Assembly: GCA_903866425.1 (NCBI GenBank)
Contig: CAIPNN010000131.1
Coordinates: forward strand, 1 to 8,098
Source: an uncultured Actinomycetes bacterium
GTDB lineage: Bacteria > Actinomycetota > Thermoleophilia > Miltoncostaeales > Miltoncostaeaceae
DNA: 8,098 bases
Reading direction: 5' to 3'
Below, piece after piece: positions 4,838 through 8,098 of this stretch. How positions within the stretch are numbered: the stretch's first letter is position 1; every line of letters starts with the position of its first letter. The translations under genes were made by a program, and so were the position numbers. The notes under the pieces are model-generated. The model was not told the DNA's origin, did no database searches, and worked only from the letters and a program-made list of their open reading frames with translations.

Positions 4838-6453
4838 GCAGCGCCGACGACACCGCGCGTGAGCGCGACCAGTTGCGCGAAGTGCTGGCCGCCCAGGCGG
4901 AACTGCACGACCTCTTTGCGGCAGCCGGCATCACCCGCGACTGGTGGGACGCCGCCCTCGCACGCGTCATCAGGCTTTCGGGTACCACGTACGGCTTTAT
5001 CGGCCGCATCGAGCCGAGCCCCGAGACCGGCCTGCCCGTCCTGCGATCGCTGGCGGTCACCGACATCGCGTGGAACGACGTCACCCGAAAGTTGTACGAC
5101 GAGTTCTCGGCCGAGGGGCTGGTGTTCGGCAATCTCGACACGCTGTTCGGCGTCACCCTGTCGACGGGCGAAACCGTCATCGCAAACGACCCGGGGAACG
5201 ATCCGCGCCGCGGAGGCCTGCCGCCCGGTCATCCTCCCATGTACACGTATATGGGAATTCCGATCAAGGATGGCGACAGGTTGCTCGGCATGATCGGGCT
5301 GGCAAATCGCGATGGCGGGTTCTCGGCAGATCTGGAGGTTGCCCTGCAGCCCCTGGTGAGCATGCTCGCGCAGCAGTTGGGCCGTGAGCGTGCAGACCTC
5401 GACGCCGCCGTGGCCACCCGCACGGCCGCTCGTCTTGAGGACGAGGTATCGAGTCTGTCGCGTGCGCAGGATGAGCGGCACGCCTTGCTGGAGGGCACCG
5501 ATGCGGTGCGCGCCGCCGACTCGGTGGCCTCGGCGCTTGACGTGGTTGAGCGCACCGTGACGGCGCAGGTGTCCCGCGCACGCGTGCGCCTGTTTGTGGT
5601 TGATGCCGAACGGGACGGAGTTCTGGTGCGCGCATCGGCTGCCGGCGAGCCCGAGGTGGGAGTTGGCGAATGCGTGGCGCTGCAGTCGGGGCGTTTGCGG
5701 GTGACGCGCCCGGGCCTCGAACTCGGCGGCTGTACCCATGTGCCCGTTGACGACACCGCCACCATCTGCGCCCCGGTCGCCACCGCCTCAGACGCATTCG
5801 GCCTGCTGGTCGTCGGTATCGGTGAGATGCACGAACTTGGCGACGTTGACACCCGCGCACGCCTCGAGCTCCTTGCCGACGGCGTTGGCGCACTCGCCGA
5901 TGCGATGGCGCAGGTGGCGTTGCGTGAACAGCTCCTGTCGGAGGCGCTGGTTGACCCACTCACGCGGCTGGCCAACCGACGTGGGCTTGCGCAGGTGGTT
6001 GAGCGCCGCATGGCGCGCACCGACCTCGATGCCCGCCCGTTCGGTGTCATCGTCGCCGACATCGACGATTTCAAGGGTGTGAACGACCGCCTTGGCCATC
6101 TGGGTGGCGACAGCGTGCTCGAGGCCGTCGGACACGCGCTGGCTGCCGCGGTGCGCCCCGACGATCTGGTGGCCAGACTCGGTGGCGATGAGTTCGCGGT
6201 GCTCGTGGCCACTGGCGAGCAGACCGCCCTTGCCGCCGCCGCCGAGCGGGTGCGCGATGCCATTGGCAGCGTGCGTGCGGACGGCTTCGGCGACCTCGGC
6301 GCGTCGGTGGGTGCCGTGCTGGTGGGGTGGGGGCACGATGTGACGTGGGACGAGGCCTACGCCGCCGCCGACCGGGCCCTCTACGACGCCAAGGCTGCGG
6401 GGAAGAACCGGGTGCACGTCGTCGAGATGATCGGCGTGCCCGAGCAGCCCTAG
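4834..6453 (+). CDS. GAF-GGDEF diguanylate cyclase
   Basis: A 539-aa cytoplasmic enzyme making c-di-GMP from two GTP. Start GTG 4834 has GGAGG (4820-4824) 9 nt upstream. Residues about 10-185 are a GAF-type sensory domain with the block NDPRRGGLPPGHPPM (122-136) followed by GIPIKDGDRLLGMIGLANRDGGF (141-163). A coiled helix (about 186-222) leads to a second, divergent GAF-like region (about 223-355), then a short signalling helix. GGDEF domain about 370-532: VDPLTRLANRRG (373-384), metal/substrate segment ADIDDFKGVND (408-418) with D409, and an intact RLGGDEF (448-454) active site. The inhibitory I-site RxxD is R441-P-D-D444, five residues before GGDEF, so product inhibition is expected. The DRALYDAKAAGKNRV end is typical. 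There is no EAL domain and no membrane segment. The PfkB kinase follows 19 nt later. Confidence 0.95.
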   Translation: MSSADDTARERDQLREVLAAQAELHDLFAAAGITRDWWDAALARVIRLSGTTYGFIGRIEPSPETGLPVLRSLAVTDIAWNDVTRKLYDEFSAEGLVFGNLDTLFGVTLSTGETVIANDPGNDPRRGGLPPGHPPMYTYMGIPIKDGDRLLGMIGLANRDGGFSADLEVALQPLVSMLAQQLGRERADLDAAVATRTAARLEDEVSSLSRAQDERHALLEGTDAVRAADSVASALDVVERTVTAQVSRARVRLFVVDAERDGVLVRASAAGEPEVGVGECVALQSGRLRVTRPGLELGGCTHVPVDDTATICAPVATASDAFGLLVVGIGEMHELGDVDTRARLELLADGVGALADAMAQVALREQLLSEALVDPLTRLANRRGLAQVVERRMARTDLDARPFGVIVADIDDFKGVNDRLGHLGGDSVLEAVGHALAAAVRPDDLVARLGGDEFAVLVATGEQTALAAAAERVRDAIGSVRADGFGDLGASVGAVLVGWGHDVTWDEAYAAADRALYDAKAAGKNRVHVVEMIGVPEQP

Positions 6454-6472
6454 TGCGAGCGGTGCCGATCGC

Positions 6473-7300
6473 ATGATCACCGTCACGGGACCGTCATATC
6501 TCGATGTGCTCATGCGCGTTCCGCATCTTGCGGGCGAGGGCGAGAAGGTGCGCGGCAATGTGGTGCGTGAGAGCCCGGGTGGCGGCGCCATGAACACCGC
6601 GGCGTGGCTGGCCGCCGAGGGCGCCACCGTGCGCCTGGTCACCCCGCGGGCGTCCGACAGCGAGGGGCTCATGCTGAAGGACGCCTGCGACGCCGTGGGC
6701 CTGCACGTGCACTGGGTCATGTGCGATCGCACTGCCCGCGCGCTTGTGCTGGTACCGCACGGTGGCGAGCGCACCATCTACACCGGTCATAGCGCGCCGC
6801 CGTCGGACGCCGAGATCGTGGCTGCAGTTGGCGACGCCCCGGGAATCACGTGGTCGTCATGGCGCGATGCCGATCTGCGTGCTGCCGCTGCCGCCAACGG
6901 CACGCTGCGCGCCACCGATGCCCGTGCCATTGCCGACGACGCTGGTGCAGGCCACCGCTGGGACCTCTACATCGGGTCGGCCGCCGAGAACCCGGGTGGG
7001 GTGGGCGACGACATGCTCGAGGCCACCGGTGCGCGGTGGTGCGTGCTGACCGAGGGTGCGAATGGCGGCCGGGCATGGGATGCCGAGCATGGCTGGCGCC
7101 GCTACGACCCGGTGCCGGTCGGTGAGGTGGTGGACACATGCGGAGCGGGTGACTCGTTCAACGCCGGTGTGCTGATGGGCATCGCGGCGGGCGACGACAT
7201 CATCACCGCGTGCGCACGCGGCGCGGCGGTTGCCGCGCAGTGCCTGGCGCACGTGGGGTCATTTCCGCACGTCGCTGCGCCACATCAGCATCCGGTCTAG
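6473..7300 (+). CDS. PfkB-family (ribokinase-like) carbohydrate kinase
   Basis: A 275-aa ATP-dependent sugar or nucleoside kinase of the ribokinase fold. ATG 6473 is only weakly preceded by GAGCGG (6458-6463), and it lies 19 nt after the cyclase stop, suggesting the same transcript. Landmarks: N-terminal strand MITVTGPSYLDVLMRVP, sugar-binding block SPGGGAMNTAAWLAAEGATVRLVT (34-57), a lid region (about 85-105), VLTEGANGGRAW (191-202), and the signature DTCGAGDSFNAGVLMG (221-236), in which GAGD gives the anion hole and D227 the catalytic base. Length is slightly below the usual 290-330 aa. The substrate cannot be named from sequence. The link with c-di-GMP synthesis is proximity only. Its TAG shares a CTAG palindrome with the stop of the opposite-strand gene. 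Confidence 0.92.
   Translation: MITVTGPSYLDVLMRVPHLAGEGEKVRGNVVRESPGGGAMNTAAWLAAEGATVRLVTPRASDSEGLMLKDACDAVGLHVHWVMCDRTARALVLVPHGGERTIYTGHSAPPSDAEIVAAVGDAPGITWSSWRDADLRAAAAANGTLRATDARAIADDAGAGHRWDLYIGSAAENPGGVGDDMLEATGARWCVLTEGANGGRAWDAEHGWRRYDPVPVGEVVDTCGAGDSFNAGVLMGIAAGDDIITACARGAAVAAQCLAHVGSFPHVAAPHQHPV
7297..7300. other. CTAG palindrome forming the stop codons of two convergent genes
   Basis: TAG 7298-7300 ends the kinase on the plus strand and TAG 7299 to 7297 ends the repeat protein on the minus strand. The two genes overlap by 4 nt, with no intergenic space and no terminator between them. Confidence 0.85.
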
Positions 7301-8098
7301 CCCGAGCGGAACCCATTGGCCAGCGAGATGCCTGCGAGCGGTGGCACCGCAGCGATGGTTGCCAGAAGCCGACTCTCGGGCACCGCGCGCGTATTTGCGA
7401 TGGCGCCCGAGGGCTCGGCCAGCCCGCGGATGAACGCCGTGGCGGCTGCAGGGCTGGCTCCCGCGGCCACCTGCGCGCGTGCCACAAGCGCCGTGGAGTC
7501 GACGCTGGGTGACGCGCCGTCGAACAGGGTCCAGCCCGCACCCGACCGGTGTGCCCGCAGCCATGCGAGCGCGCCAGTGATGGTGGCGCTCGAGGCCGGC
7601 ACCCGCGCTGCGCGCAGCGCGATGATGGCCATGCTGGTGCTGTCGACGTCGGGTTCGTCAGTGGGGGAGAGCGAGAAGGCCCAGGCTGCTCCTGACCGTG
7701 CGCCGGTGAGGGTGCTGACCGCGGTTGGTGGGATGGGGCGCCCGGCGACGCGCAGCGCCACCATCGAGAGGCACTGGTCGAAGGCTGTCTGCCCGTAGTT
7801 CCCCCCGGCGCCGCTCGATTGCAACTTCGTCAGGTAGTTGCGGCCGGCGAGCACACCCGGCGCCCCGGCCGCCTGCTGTGCGATGACGATTTTCGCGACG
7901 GCGCCGGGGGTGGTGGCGTAGGCGGCAGCCCGTGGAGCCAGGGCTGCCAATGCGGGGCGAAGCGATGCCGGCGATGCCCCGGTCATGCGCCGGCTGGTGA
8001 TGATGTCGGCCTGCTGACCCGCGGGCATGGCGGCCACCTGCTGGCGGGTGAGCCAGGTGGTCGCCCGCGCAGCCACGCGCTGGTCGGCCGGCGCGGCG
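7297..8098 (-). CDS. C-terminal part of a prenyltransferase/squalene-oxidase-repeat protein
   Basis: The minus-strand frame is open to the right edge and stops at TAG (7299 to 7297), so about 266 residues of the C-terminal part are visible; the GTG at 8076 is probably internal. At least two clear repeats align: GAAWAFSLSPTDEPDVDSTS-type and GAGWTLFDGASPSVDSTALV-type, with G-x-W, then DVDST or SVDST, then an Ala-rich helix. An earlier copy has GGNYGQTAFDQCLSMVAL, and a weaker last one lies near the end. This resembles alpha/alpha-toroid repeats of the terpene cyclase/prenyltransferase superfamily. Many actinobacterial members are secreted proteins without proven enzyme activity; a signal peptide, if any, is off-window. 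The usual DxDD cyclase motif is not seen here, so catalysis is not claimed. It is convergent with the PfkB gene. Confidence 0.75.
   Translation of the reverse strand, partial: AAPADQRVAARATTWLTRQQVAAMPAGQQADIITSRRMTGASPASLRPALAALAPRAAAYATTPGAVAKIVIAQQAAGAPGVLAGRNYLTKLQSSGAGGNYGQTAFDQCLSMVALRVAGRPIPPTAVSTLTGARSGAAWAFSLSPTDEPDVDSTSMAIIALRAARVPASSATITGALAWLRAHRSGAGWTLFDGASPSVDSTALVARAQVAAGASPAAATAFIRGLAEPSGAIANTRAVPESRLLATIAAVPPLAGISLANGFRSG

Overview
The window is GC-rich and densely coded, with many GTG or GCC-rich codons, SD-type GGAGG/AGGAG sites and TANNNT-only promoters. It carries family combinations typical of Actinomycetota: a DUF6325 gene followed by a small SHOCT gene, BldC/MerR-like proteins with a GGHRRF wing, and NarL-type regulators. 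A Thermoleophilia-like or otherwise uncultured actinobacterium is plausible, but the sequence does not settle the class. There is no transposase, integrase, tRNA, rRNA or CRISPR array, so this looks like chromosomal housekeeping and signalling DNA.

Layout. (1) 1-235, plus strand: the C-terminal end of a short-chain dehydrogenase/reductase. (2) 321-911, minus: a complete REC-LuxR response regulator. (3) 912-1182: an intergenic region with three copies of a GCCGAA half-site and a weak promoter. (4) 1183-1401, plus: a 72-aa hypothetical protein. (5) 1555-3611, plus: a regulator cassette. Its first gene is a second REC-LuxR protein whose phospho-acceptor Asp is Glu. Two tandem paralogues follow, overlapping by 11 nt, each an excisionase/MerR-type HTH joined to a helical domain that resembles RsbRD_N. 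A hairpin with a T-tract ends the cassette at 3614-3670. (6) 3671-4000: non-coding, with a perfect 16-bp palindrome. (7) 4001-4728, plus: the DUF6325-SHOCT pair, followed by a perfect 14-bp hairpin. (8) 4784-7300, plus: a promoter, a 13-codon leaderless mini-ORF, a GAF-GGDEF diguanylate cyclase and a PfkB-family sugar kinase. (9) 7297-8098, minus: the C-terminal part of a prenyltransferase/squalene-oxidase-repeat protein, whose stop codon shares a CTAG palindrome with the kinase stop.

Together the central genes look like a signalling neighbourhood without a histidine kinase: two output regulators, two one-component-like DNA-binding proteins and one c-di-GMP synthase. The most unusual points are the Glu-bearing receiver next to the tandem HTH/helical paralogues, and the leaderless mini-ORF that overlaps the diguanylate cyclase start by GTGA. 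Whether the genes act in one pathway is inference from proximity only.
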